From positions 248,001 through 312,000 of the forward strand of contig NZ_CABVQK010000009.1 in the NCBI RefSeq assembly GCF_902499335.1: DNA of 64,000 bases, in the 5' to 3' direction. How positions within the stretch are numbered: the stretch's first letter is position 1; every line of letters starts with the position of its first letter. Of the stretch, positions 26,428 through 34,924 are shown in pieces. Made by a program: the position numbers and the translations under genes. Below the pieces are notes generated by a model. The model did not search any database. It had not been told where the DNA came from and saw only the letters and a program-made list of their open reading frames with translations. Source of the stretch: Burkholderia lata. Its GTDB lineage: Bacteria; Pseudomonadota; Gammaproteobacteria; Burkholderiales; Burkholderiaceae.

Positions 26428-27840
26428 TCAGACGGTCTCGAGCGGCTCGTCGACGGCCGACATCGGGCGGCGCGCGGTGTGATCGGGGCGCGTGTCGGGG
26501 GTGTCGTCGTGCTTCACGTCGGGCAGCGCGGGGCCGGCCTTCATCAGCTTGAGCATGTAGTACACGCCGGTGCCGAACACGAGGAAGTACACGATCACGA
26601 ACGTCATCATCGACAGGCTGACCTGCTGCACCGACAGCGGCGATACCGCATGCGCGGTGCGCATCACGCCATACACGACCCACGGCTGGCGGCCTGCTTC
26701 CGTCGTCACCCAGCCCGCGAGCAGCGACACGAAGCCGGTCGGGCCCATCACGAGCGCGAAGCGCTGGAACCACTTCGATTCATACAGGCGGCCGCGGCGG
26801 CGCAGGAACCATGCGAGCGCGGCGAGGCCGATCATCGCGAAGCCGAGGCCGACCATGATCCGGAAGCTCCAGAACACGACGGTCGAATTCGGGCGGTCTT
26901 CCGGCGCGAATTCCTTCAGGCCGCGGATCTCGCCGTCCCAGCTGTGCGTGAGGATCAGGCTGCCGAGGTGCGGCACCTTCACCGCGTAGCGGGTCGTTTC
27001 CGCCTTCATGTCCGGAATGCCGAACAGGTTGAGCGGCGTGCCGCCCTTCTCGGTTTCCCACAGCCCTTCGATCGCGGCGATCTTCGCGGGCTGGTGCTTC
27101 AGCGTGTTGATGCCGTGCTGGTCGCCGATCACGGCCTGCAGCGGCGCGAGCACGAGCAGCAGCCACAGCGCCATCGAGAACATCTTCTTCACGCCCTTGT
27201 CGCGGCGGCCCTTCAGCAAGTGCCACGCGCCGGTCGCGGCCACCACCAGCGCGGCGACGATGAACGCGGCGATCGCCATGTGGAACAGGCGGTACGGGAA
27301 CGACGGGTTGAAGATGATCGCGAACCAGTCGGTCGGCACGACGCGGCCGTCGACGATCTCGAAGCCCTGCGGCGTCTGCATCCAGCTGTTCGACGCGAGG
27401 ATCCAGAACGTCGAGATCAGCGTGCCGATCGCGACCATCAGCGTCGCGCCGAAGTGCGCGCGCGGGCTTACGCGGTTCCAGCCGAACAGCATGATGCCGA
27501 GGAAGCCGGCCTCGAGGAAGAACGCGGTCATGACCTCGTACATCAGCAGCGGCCCGGTGACGGCGCCCGCGAAGCTCGAGAAGCCCGACCAGTTCGTGCC
27601 GAACTGGTAGCTCATCACGACGCCGGAGACGACGCCCATCCCGAACGCGACCGCGAAGATCTTCGACCAGAACAGGCAGAGGGTTTTGTAGTACTGCTTG
27701 CCGGTTTTCAGCCAGCGATATTCGAGCACGGCGATGAAGCTGGCGAGGCCGATGCTCAGCGCCGGAAAGACGATGTGAAAGGAGACGGTGAACGCGAATT
27801 GCAGGCGGGCCAGATCGAGGGCCGAAAGAGCGGTGTCCAT
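26428..27840 (-). CDS. cydA: Cytochrome bd-type quinol oxidase subunit I, cyanide-insensitive-like
   Basis: 470 residues. The haem-b ligand histidine is in FAFTVSFHIVFPALSIGLAS (residue 22), and the quinol-binding and GRQPW motif appears in TTEAGRQPWVVYGVMRT. At 470 residues it is shorter than E. coli CydA, consistent with lack of the C-terminal Q-loop insertion, as in CioA. Such oxidases work at low oxygen or in the presence of cyanide. ATG at 27840 begins the conserved MDTALSALDLARLQFAFTVS. A perfect FNR/ANR box lies 161 bases upstream. Confidence 0.96.
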   Translation of the reverse strand: MDTALSALDLARLQFAFTVSFHIVFPALSIGLASFIAVLEYRWLKTGKQYYKTLCLFWSKIFAVAFGMGVVSGVVMSYQFGTNWSGFSSFAGAVTGPLLMYEVMTAFFLEAGFLGIMLFGWNRVSPRAHFGATLMVAIGTLISTFWILASNSWMQTPQGFEIVDGRVVPTDWFAIIFNPSFPYRLFHMAIAAFIVAALVVAATGAWHLLKGRRDKGVKKMFSMALWLLLVLAPLQAVIGDQHGINTLKHQPAKIAAIEGLWETEKGGTPLNLFGIPDMKAETTRYAVKVPHLGSLILTHSWDGEIRGLKEFAPEDRPNSTVVFWSFRIMVGLGFAMIGLAALAWFLRRRGRLYESKWFQRFALVMGPTGFVSLLAGWVTTEAGRQPWVVYGVMRTAHAVSPLSVQQVSLSMMTFVIVYFLVFGTGVYYMLKLMKAGPALPDVKHDDTPDTRPDHTARRPMSAVDEPLETV

Positions 27841-28000
27841 ACCAGTTGACCGAGGCTGACGATACCCGCCGGCGGGTGCCGGCGGACCCCGGCGGACGGG
27901 CGTCGGGGTTGGCTGGAGTATGTGCCGCGATGTTGCACCGCGAAATGCGCCAACTCGTCGCAGATGTCCAGCCCGTCGCGCGCGATTCCGGGGTAAATCG

Positions 28001-28014
28001 TTGATTCGTATCAA
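28001..28014. promoter_or_regulatory. FNR/ANR box
   Basis: TTGATTCGTATCAA matches the consensus TTGAT-N4-ATCAA at all ten fixed positions. It lies 161 bases upstream of cydA and 319 bases upstream of the gene at 28333, so cydAB is the probable target, consistent with a terminal oxidase for low oxygen. Confidence 0.85.
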
Positions 28015-28054
28015 GAAGGCTGCCTGCGGCGCGCGTAGCCGTGGCGTGGCGGTC

Positions 28055-28070
28055 TGACGCACGTGCGTCA
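28055..28070. promoter_or_regulatory. Perfect 16-bp palindrome
   Basis: TGACGCACGTGCGTCA equals its own reverse complement. Placed 41 bases beyond the FNR box, it is a candidate operator for a second dimeric regulator. Confidence 0.5.
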
Positions 28071-28332
28071 ATATGGCGCGTCGCGTCATCGGAACGGTTC
28101 GGTGCGGACGCAAATGTCGCGTGATACCGCTCGGCGCGGCGCCCGAACCGTTGCGGTGCGTTATCGCGTAATGCGCCCGGACGTACCGGCGGGCCGCGGC
28201 CGATGGGGTCTGTCACATTGGTAACGTCGCGCAACATTGGCGCGTGTGCCCGTAATGGATGACGGATCGCGTGCGGCGTAGCGTTCGGTATGTCGGGTTC
28301 GCATCGACGAACCGCCAGCCGGAGAACGTGAC

Positions 28333-28659
28333 GTGAATGGATTGAAGCTCGCACTGGGCACGGTGGCCGCAGTGGCGATCGCGACGGGCGGCGTGGCGCA
28401 TGCCGCCCGGGTCGGGGTCTATATCGGCCCCGGCTACCCGTATTACTACCCCGTCGTCCCTGCGCCTTACTACTACCCGCCGCCTGTCGTCGCAGTGCCC
28501 GTCGATCCGGGGCCGCCGCCCGAGTACGTCGAGAAGGGACAGCCGCAGGACGAAGGCGACGCGAACCTCTGGTATTACTGCGACGCGTCGAAGCATTACT
28601 ACCCGTATGTGAAGACCTGCAAGTCGGGCTGGCGATCGGTGCCGGCGCGGCCGCAGTGA
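28333..28659 (+). CDS. Small secreted Tyr/Pro-rich protein
   Basis: 108 residues, GTG start at 28333 supported by a CGGAGAA site upstream; the first ATG nearby is in another frame. A signal peptide covers about residues 1-24 (ending GVAHA). The mature part is Tyr/Pro-rich (YPYYYPVVPAPYYYPPPVV) and ends in a two-cysteine module with LWYYCDASKHYYPYVKTC. This pattern recurs in small Burkholderia envelope proteins of unknown function. The next gene follows after 13 bases, so they form an operon. Confidence 0.82.
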   Translation: MNGLKLALGTVAAVAIATGGVAHAARVGVYIGPGYPYYYPVVPAPYYYPPPVVAVPVDPGPPPEYVEKGQPQDEGDANLWYYCDASKHYYPYVKTCKSGWRSVPARPQ

Positions 28660-28672
28660 CGGAGGCGCGACC

Positions 28673-29227
28673 ATGAAATCCGTATTTCGATCTCTGCGCG
28701 TGCCGGCCGCGCTGGCGCTGGCCGGCCTGCTCGGCGCGTGCGCGTACATGCCGACCGGGCCGAGCGTGATGGCGCTGCCCGGCACCGGCAAGTCGTTCGA
28801 CCAGTTCCGCGCCGACGATGCGAATTGCCGTCAGTACGCGTTCCAGCAATCGGGCGGCGTGAGCGCCGGCCAGGCATCGACTGCGAGCGCGGTCGGCAGC
28901 GCGGCCGTCGGCACCGCGCTGGGTGCGGCGGCAGGCGCGGCGTTCAACGGCGGTACGGGCGCGGCCGTGGGCGCCGGCGCGGGGCTGCTCGCGGGCAGCG
29001 TGGTGGGCGCCGGCGCGGCGCAAGGCTCGGCCTACGACATCCAGCGCCGCTACGACTACGGCTACCTGCAATGCATGTACGCGACCGGCAATCGCGTGCC
29101 GGTGCCGGGCGGGATGAGCGGCGGCGGTGGTGGTGGGTATGGCGGTGGTGGCGGATATGGCGGCGCACCGCGCGCGGCACCACCGATGCCGCCGGCGGGC
29201 GTTCAACCGCCGCCGCCGCGCTACTGA
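28673..29227 (+). CDS. Glycine-zipper lipoprotein
   Basis: 184 residues. The signal ends in the lipobox LLGAC (residues 20-24). Residues about 60-115 are a glycine zipper (SAAVGTALGAAAGAAF, AGAGLLAGSVVGAGAA) that could insert in or span a membrane. A conserved DDANCRQYA precedes it and YLQCMYATGNRVPVPG follows; the tail is Gly/Pro-rich. Related outer-membrane proteins of the Rcp/SlyB type are structural. Cotranscribed with the secreted protein at 28333. Confidence 0.86.
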   Translation: MKSVFRSLRVPAALALAGLLGACAYMPTGPSVMALPGTGKSFDQFRADDANCRQYAFQQSGGVSAGQASTASAVGSAAVGTALGAAAGAAFNGGTGAAVGAGAGLLAGSVVGAGAAQGSAYDIQRRYDYGYLQCMYATGNRVPVPGGMSGGGGGGYGGGGGYGGAPRAAPPMPPAGVQPPPPRY

Positions 29228-29385
29228 CGGCAGGACGGTCGTTGCCGTGCAGCATGGCGCGCCAGTGCATCGTGCGCGCATCGACCGTCGGTTCACACGC
29301 GCTGCGTGAATTGCGTACACTCTGAGTCTCGTTTCGGCAGGGCCGGGCGCATCGGTTCCGGTCCGTGTTTACCCAGGACTCAGTG

Positions 29386-30399
29386 ATGATCGATTTACGC
29401 AGCGATACCGTGACACGTCCGAGCCAGGCAATGCTGGCCGCGATGACTGCCGCCGAAACCGGCGACGACGTATGGGGTGACGACCCGACCGTGCTGCGCC
29501 TGCAGGCGGTGATGGCCGAGCGGGCCGGCAAGGAAGCCGGCCTGTTTTTCCCGAGCGGCACGCAGAGCAACCTGGCCGCGCTGATGGCCCATTGCGAACG
29601 CGGCGACGAATACATCGTCGGCCAGCTCGCGCACACCTACAAGTACGAAGGCGGCGGTGCGGCCGTGCTGGGCAGCATCCAGCCGCAGCCGATCGAGAAC
29701 GCGCCGGACGGCACGCTGCCGCTCGCGAAGATCGCCGCGGCGATCAAGCCGATCGACAATCACTTCGCCCGCACGCGTCTGCTCGCGCTCGAAAACACGA
29801 TCGGCGGCCAGGTCTTGCCGGAAGGCTACGTGCAGGAAGCCACCGCGTTCGCGCGCAGCCGCGGGTTGTCCCTGCACCTCGACGGCGCGCGCGTGTGCAA
29901 CGCGGCCGTCGCGTCGGGCCGGTCGATCGCCGAGCTGTCCGCGCCGTTCGACACCGTGTCGATCTGCTTCTCGAAAGGGCTCGGCGCACCGGTCGGCTCG
30001 GTGCTGGTCGGCAACCGTGCGCTGATCGAGCGCGCGCAGCGCTGGCGCAAGGTGCTCGGCGGCGCGATGCGGCAGTCGGGCATTCTCGCGGCGGCCTGCC
30101 TGTACGCGCTCGACCACAACGTCGAGCGGCTTGCGGACGATCACGCGAATGCCGCACATCTCGCCGAAGGCCTTGCACGCATCGACGCCGTGAAGGTGCT
30201 GTCGCACGCGACGAACATGGTGTTCGCGCAATTCCCCGAAGCCGATTGCGCGCCGCTCGAGGCGTGGCTCAAGGAACGCGGGATCCTCACGCAGATGCTG
30301 TACGCGTCGCGCTTCGTCACGCACTGCGACGTGTCGCGCGCGGACATCGATACGTTTATCGACGCGGTCGGTGCGTATTTCGCGCAGCGCCGCGCGTAA
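29386..30399 (+). CDS. ltaE: Low-specificity L-threonine aldolase
   Basis: 337 residues, starting MIDLRSDTVTRPSQAMLAAM, the family signature. The PLP lysine is in SICFSKGLGAPVGSVLVG, and GARVCNAAVASG and RKVLGGAMRQSGILAAACLY are conserved. The enzyme cleaves threonine and allo-threonine to glycine and acetaldehyde. ATG at 29386 preferred over a GTG 21 bases upstream because family members begin here. It stands alone. Confidence 0.95.
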   Translation: MIDLRSDTVTRPSQAMLAAMTAAETGDDVWGDDPTVLRLQAVMAERAGKEAGLFFPSGTQSNLAALMAHCERGDEYIVGQLAHTYKYEGGGAAVLGSIQPQPIENAPDGTLPLAKIAAAIKPIDNHFARTRLLALENTIGGQVLPEGYVQEATAFARSRGLSLHLDGARVCNAAVASGRSIAELSAPFDTVSICFSKGLGAPVGSVLVGNRALIERAQRWRKVLGGAMRQSGILAAACLYALDHNVERLADDHANAAHLAEGLARIDAVKVLSHATNMVFAQFPEADCAPLEAWLKERGILTQMLYASRFVTHCDVSRADIDTFIDAVGAYFAQRRA

Positions 30400-30412
30400 G
30401 GTGGAATGCGCC

Positions 30413-30432
30413 GGCCGGCGGGAGCGCCGGCC
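30413..30432. terminator. GC-rich hairpin after ltaE
   Basis: GGCCGGCG and CGCCGGCC flank a GGAG loop between convergent genes. No T-tract is present, so this is only a candidate terminator. Confidence 0.4.
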
Positions 30433-30513
30433 CGATGGGGCGCGAAGCAGGAGGCGGAGAGGCGACGGGGGCGACGTGGCAACCCGTCTGTCGATATCGG
30501 GCGAGCCGGCGGA

Positions 30514-30726
30514 TTACGCTTGCCGGGGTGCATCGGCGGGCGGTGTGCCGTCGCGGAACAGCGCTTTCAGTTGCGTGCGCAGTTCGGCGCTGTCGGTGTG
30601 CTGGTGCACCAGGACCGCATGTTGCACGGCGGCCTCCAGCAGTTCGTTGTCGGAGTCGGCAGAAATCGCGACCGAGCAATTCATCGCGCTGGGAAACTCG
30701 CGGCAATCGATGTAGCGGCGAGACAT
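30514..30726 (-). CDS. DUF1059 small protein
   Basis: 70 residues beginning MSRRYIDCREFPSAMNCSVA. The family pattern is visible: an early YIDCRE with cysteine, a second Cys, ADSDNELLEAAVQHAVLVHQ and a C-terminal LFRDGTPPA. The function is unknown. An AAGGAGAA site on the minus strand precedes the ATG. Confidence 0.88.
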   Translation of the reverse strand: MSRRYIDCREFPSAMNCSVAISADSDNELLEAAVQHAVLVHQHTDSAELRTQLKALFRDGTPPADAPRQA

Positions 30727-30849
30727 GATGTTCTCCTTGCGGGAAAGGGCGCGGCCGGATTTGCGTGATCGACCGCGCGGCGCGTTCGCGAGGCCGATGG
30801 AAAAAGTATAGGCGGCGCGGCGGGGATTCTCGTCGCTAGGTGTACTGCG

Positions 30850-30955
<106 letters not shown>

Positions 30956-30980
30956 CGCGGCCGCGTCGCTCACGCGCGCG

Positions 30981-31886
30981 TCACGGCAGCGGCGCGAGCA
31001 GCCGGCGCGCGGCTTCGACGACGCGCTCGGACAACGACGCCATCGTCGGCGACTGCACGGTCCACGCGTGCCAGTACAGCGTGACGTCGGTCGGATGTGC
31101 GGGCGCGAGATCGACGAGCCCCTGCGTGTCGAGCGGCGCACTGCCGATCAGCGGCTCCGGCACCATCGCATAACCGAGCCCGTGTCGCACCGCCGCGAAA
31201 TGCGAATGGGTACCCGGCACGTAGTGGCACGGATAGGCACCCTCGGGCAACCCGAACTTCTCCTTCAGGAACGACGACTGCAGCGTATCGCGCCGCGAAT
31301 ACGCAACGACGGGCGCCTTGCGCGCGCTCGTACGGTTCAGCCCGCGCGGAAACCAGCGCACCGCGAACGCGGCGGCCGCGAGCAGCCGGTAGCGCATCGT
31401 GCCGAGCGGCGTCGCGAGGCAGCCGCGCATCGGCTTCGGCTCGGTCGTCACGCAGCCGACCGCCATCCCGCTTTCGAGCAGCGCGAACGTATGGTCCTGA
31501 TCCTCGACGATCAGCTCGAACAGGATGCGCTCGCCCGCGAGCACGGACGTCAGCGCCGGCAGAAACCACGTGCCGAGACTGTCGGAATTGAGCGCGATCG
31601 TGACCGAGATCGGCGATTCGCGCTCGGTCGCGAGCGTGCTTTGCAGGTCGGCCTGCAGCAGCGCGACGCGGCGCAGGTGCTGCAGCACGCGCTGCCCGGC
31701 CACCGTCGGGCGGCACGGCCGCGTGCGCAGCACGAGCGGCGTGCCGAGGCTCGCCTCGAGCGCACGAACCCGCTGCGTGACGGCGGAAGCGGTCACGTGC
31801 AGCCGCACGGCCGCCTGCTCGAAGCTGCCCGTGTCGGCGACGGCCAGCAGCGCGGCGGCCTGCTTCGGATCGATCGTCATCGACAT
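30981..31886 (-). CDS. LysR-family regulator of the ArgP/IciA type
   Basis: 301 residues. It opens MSMTIDPKQAAALLAVADTG with helix-turn-helix SFEQAAVRLHVTASAVTQRV, matching ArgP; TLATERESPISVTIALNSDS and GTWFLPAL are also ArgP-like. ArgP responds to lysine and arginine and controls the exporter LysE/ArgO. No exporter gene is adjacent: the divergent neighbour is a peroxiredoxin. Start at 31886 has AGGAAA upstream; ATG at 31880 is an alternative. Confidence 0.88.
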   Translation of the reverse strand: MSMTIDPKQAAALLAVADTGSFEQAAVRLHVTASAVTQRVRALEASLGTPLVLRTRPCRPTVAGQRVLQHLRRVALLQADLQSTLATERESPISVTIALNSDSLGTWFLPALTSVLAGERILFELIVEDQDHTFALLESGMAVGCVTTEPKPMRGCLATPLGTMRYRLLAAAAFAVRWFPRGLNRTSARKAPVVAYSRRDTLQSSFLKEKFGLPEGAYPCHYVPGTHSHFAAVRHGLGYAMVPEPLIGSAPLDTQGLVDLAPAHPTDVTLYWHAWTVQSPTMASLSERVVEAARRLLAPLP

Positions 31887-32072
31887 GTCGGTGGATTTCC
31901 TGTGAACGTAAGACGAGAACAGCCGGTAGTGTAAGTCAGTGCGCACTAGCGGCCGGGCGCGGCGCAACGTTCTGCTGCACTGCATTCGTCGTTGGAATCG
32001 GTCGCGGCACGACGGTATGCCGCATGCCGATAGCGCGCGCATTTTGACCTACGCTATATGAACGCGCGGAAC

Positions 32073-32091
32073 CCGGCATGTGCCATGCCGG
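32073..32091. promoter_or_regulatory. 8-bp-arm palindrome before the peroxiredoxin gene
   Basis: CCGGCATGTGCCATGCCGG has perfect 8-base arms around TGC. It lies in the 286-base divergent region between the ArgP-like gene and the peroxiredoxin gene, 82 bases before the latter. Operator or hairpin cannot be told apart. Confidence 0.4.
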
Positions 32092-32172
32092 CACTTCGCG
32101 CGCGGACGATCGCGCGTCGCGCACAAGCCGCGGCGCGGGCGTCGTGACGATTCCCATTTGACGGAGACGAAC

Positions 32173-32826
32173 ATGTCGATTCGACTAGGCGAGGACGCGC
32201 CCGATTTCACCGCGGAGACCACCGAGGGAGCGATCCGGTTTCATGAATGGATCGGCGACCACTGGGCGATCCTGTTTTCCCATCCGAAGGATTTCACGCC
32301 GGTATGCACGACCGAACTCGGCTACATGGCCGGGCTCAAGCCGGAATTCGACAAGCGCAACACGAAAATCATCGGGCTGTCGATCGATCCGGTCAGCGAT
32401 CACCGGAAGTGGGTGGCGGATATCGCTGAAACGCAGGGTCATGCGGTCAACTATCCGCTGATCGGCGACGACGAGCTGAAGGTCGCGAAGCTGTACGACA
32501 TGATTCATCCGAATGCGAGCGGCGGCCCGCGCACGGCGGTCGACAACGCGACCGTGCGCTCGGTGTTCGTCATCGGGCCGGACAAGAAGGTCAAGGCGAT
32601 GCTCGTCTATCCGATGAGCGCGGGGCGCAATTTCGACGAGGTGCTGCGCCTGCTCGATGCGCTGCAGCTCAACGCGAAGCATACGGTGGCGACGCCGGTC
32701 AACTGGAAGCCGGGCGACGATGTCATCATTCCGACGTCGGTGTCGGACGATGCTGCGAAGCAGAAATATCCGGACGGCTTCCGGACGCTGAAACCGTACC
32801 TGCGCTACGTGACGCAGCCGAGCTGA
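32173..32826 (+). CDS. 1-Cys (Prx6-type) peroxiredoxin
   Basis: 217 residues. The peroxidatic cysteine 45 is in FSHPKDFTPVCTTELGYMAG, and the long C-terminal extension (NWKPGDDVIIPTSVSDDAAK, then YLRYVTQPS) is diagnostic of the Prx6/LsfA branch. It reduces hydrogen peroxide and alkyl hydroperoxides in the cytoplasm. ATG at 32173 has ACGGAGACG upstream. The persulfide-metabolism gene that follows (140 bases) suggests a shared oxidant/sulfur-stress role (inference). Confidence 0.95.
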   Translation: MSIRLGEDAPDFTAETTEGAIRFHEWIGDHWAILFSHPKDFTPVCTTELGYMAGLKPEFDKRNTKIIGLSIDPVSDHRKWVADIAETQGHAVNYPLIGDDELKVAKLYDMIHPNASGGPRTAVDNATVRSVFVIGPDKKVKAMLVYPMSAGRNFDEVLRLLDALQLNAKHTVATPVNWKPGDDVIIPTSVSDDAAKQKYPDGFRTLKPYLRYVTQPS

Positions 32827-32966
32827 CACACCGTGCCGGCCGGATGCCGGCCAGGCGGGACCACGACGGGGCGGCCCGCGCGACAGCGACAATCGCGGCG
32901 CGGGCCGGACAACATGCATCAAGCACGCATCAAGCAAGCATCAACCAGCGACGGAGCGACTTCGCG

Positions 32967-34037
32967 ATGATCTTCCGGCAACTCTTCGACCCGCAATCGT
33001 CGACGTACACGTACCTGCTTGCCGACAGCGCATCGCGCGAAGCGGTGCTGATCGATCCGGTGTTCGAACAGGTGCGCCGCGACGCGGCGCTGCTCGACGA
33101 GCTCGGGCTGCGGCTCGTCGCGACCGTCGACACGCACGTGCATGCCGATCACGTGACGGGCGCGTGGCTGCTGAAGCAGCGCACGGGCAGCACGATCGCG
33201 ATCTCGGCCGCGAGTGGCGCGCAGGGCGCCGACCGCTACCTGAACGACGGCGACCGCTGCGCATTCGGCGCGCGCTACCTGACCGTGCGCGCGACGCCCG
33301 GCCATACGAGCGGCTGCATCAGCCTCGAGCTCGACGACGAATCGATGGCGTTCACCGGCGATTGCCTGCTGATCCGCGGCACGGGCCGCACCGACTTCCA
33401 GCAGGGCGACCCGCGCGCGCTGTATCGCGCGGTGCACGGCCGGCTCTTCACGCTGCCGGCCGCGTGCCTGCTGTATCCGGCGCACGACTATCGCGGGCTC
33501 ACGGTGACGAGTGTCGGCGAGGAGCGGCGCTTCAATCCGCGTCTCGGCGGCGACCTGAGCGAAGACGATTTCGCGGGTTACATGCGCAACCTCGGGCTCG
33601 CGCATCCGCGCCAGATCGACGTCGCGGTGCCGGCGAACCTGCAGTGCGGTGTCGCCGCGAACGCGCCGGATGTGCAGGCGGCACCCGACTGGGCGCCGCT
33701 CGTCTATACGTTTGCCGGGTTCTGGGAAATCGATCCGCAATGGCTCGAGGATCATCTGCAGGCAGTGCAGGTCGTCGACGTGCGCGAGCCGGACGAATTC
33801 ACCGGGCCGCTCGGCCACCTGCCCGGCGCGACGCCGATTCCGCTCGGCGAACTGGCCGCGCGCGCCGGTGAAATCGCGCGCGACCGGCCGGTCGTGACCG
33901 TGTGCCGGGCCGGCGGGCGATCCGCGCAGGCGACCGTCATTCTGCTGAAGGCCGGCTTCGACACGGTGGCGAATCTCGGCGGCGGGATGCTGCGCTGGCG
34001 TGCCGAAGGGCGCGTCGTGATGGACGGCCGGTCGTAA
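32967..34037 (+). CDS. Persulfide dioxygenase-rhodanese fusion
   Basis: 356 residues. The N-terminal metallo-beta-lactamase fold of the ETHE1 type shows iron ligands H57 and H59 (THVHADH), H113 (TPGHTSG) and D132 (FTGDCLLIRGTGRTDFQQGD). The C-terminal rhodanese domain (about 265-356) has the catalytic cysteine 313 in VTVCRAGGRSA. The same fusion is known in Burkholderia phytofirmans, where it oxidises glutathione persulfide to sulfite and transfers sulfur between sulfite and thiosulfate. Start at 32967 follows GACGGAGCG. It likely detoxifies sulfide together with the GST downstream (inference). Confidence 0.94.
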   Translation: MIFRQLFDPQSSTYTYLLADSASREAVLIDPVFEQVRRDAALLDELGLRLVATVDTHVHADHVTGAWLLKQRTGSTIAISAASGAQGADRYLNDGDRCAFGARYLTVRATPGHTSGCISLELDDESMAFTGDCLLIRGTGRTDFQQGDPRALYRAVHGRLFTLPAACLLYPAHDYRGLTVTSVGEERRFNPRLGGDLSEDDFAGYMRNLGLAHPRQIDVAVPANLQCGVAANAPDVQAAPDWAPLVYTFAGFWEIDPQWLEDHLQAVQVVDVREPDEFTGPLGHLPGATPIPLGELAARAGEIARDRPVVTVCRAGGRSAQATVILLKAGFDTVANLGGGMLRWRAEGRVVMDGRS

Positions 34038-34161
34038 CGGCCCGAGTCGCACCCAAAAAATATACGGATCGCTGTCGAAACTGCCCGGTGCCGTTCGTCG
34101 TCAAGGTATCCGATCACGTGGCGCCGCACGACGCGGCGCCGAAACCCTGAGAGACTCCACG

Positions 34162-34821
34162 ATGATGCCGACGCTTTACGCCCATCCCTTTTCGTCGTAC
34201 TGCCAGAAGGTGCTGACCGCGCTGTACGAAAACGGCACGCCGTTCGAGTATCGCGTGCTCGCGCACGACGATCCGAAGCCGATGCAGGAACTGACCGCGC
34301 TGTGGCCGCTGAAGCGCTTTCCGGTGCTCGTCGATGCCGGCCGCACGGTGGTCGAGGCGTCGATCATCATCGAGTATCTCGGCCTGAACCATCCGGGCCC
34401 CGTGCGCCTGCTGCCCGACGATCCGCACGCGGCGCTCGAGGTGCGGGCGATGGATCGTTTCTTCGACAACTACGTGTCGACGCCGCAGCAGAAGGTCGTG
34501 TACGACGCGTTGCGGCCGGCAGCCGAGCGCGACGCGCGCGGTGTCGCCGATGCGCGCGCGATGCTCGATACGTCGTATGCGTGGCTGGACAAGAAGATGG
34601 CCGATCGCGAATGGGCGGCCGGCGACCGCTTCAGCCTCGCCGACTGCGGCGCGGCGCCGTTCCTGTTCTATGCGGACTGGACGCACCGGATCGATCCGTC
34701 GTTCGCGAACGTGATGGCGTACCGCCAGCGTCTGCTGGCGCGACCGTCGTTCGCGCGCGCGGTCGACGAGGCGCGGCCGTTTCGCTCGTTCTTTCCGCTG
34801 GGTGCGCCTGATCGCGACTGA
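34162..34821 (+). CDS. Glutathione S-transferase family protein
   Basis: 219 residues. The thioredoxin-like N-terminal domain starts MMPTLYAHPFSSYCQKVLTA and contains LKRFPVLVDAGRTVVEASII, which binds glutathione; a helical C-terminal domain follows (DDPHAALEVRAMDRFFDNYV, WAAGDRFSLADCGAAPFLFY). The class and substrate are not assignable. It is 124 bases after the persulfide dioxygenase gene, whose product uses glutathione persulfide. ATG at 34162. Confidence 0.92.
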   Translation: MMPTLYAHPFSSYCQKVLTALYENGTPFEYRVLAHDDPKPMQELTALWPLKRFPVLVDAGRTVVEASIIIEYLGLNHPGPVRLLPDDPHAALEVRAMDRFFDNYVSTPQQKVVYDALRPAAERDARGVADARAMLDTSYAWLDKKMADREWAAGDRFSLADCGAAPFLFYADWTHRIDPSFANVMAYRQRLLARPSFARAVDEARPFRSFFPLGAPDRD

Positions 34822-34924
34822 CCGGCATGGCCGTCGCACGGCGCGCGGCCGCCGCGCATGGCCGGCAGCGCGTGCCGGGGCGGCGGCGGAACGAAAGCAG
34901 CGGCAGCATCGTAGTGTCTCCCCG

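Larger units (their letters stand above)
27841..28332. other. Divergent regulatory region of cydAB and the secreted-protein gene
   Basis: About 490 bases. It contains the FNR/ANR box at 28001 and a perfect 16-bp palindrome at 28055. The right half carries two ATTGG-type patches (near 28218 and 28237). No open reading frame is convincing. Confidence 0.7.

Noticed and set aside
25393-27849. Long open frame antisense to cydAB
   Set aside because: Low-complexity, charged product; cydA and cydB on the other strand are certain.
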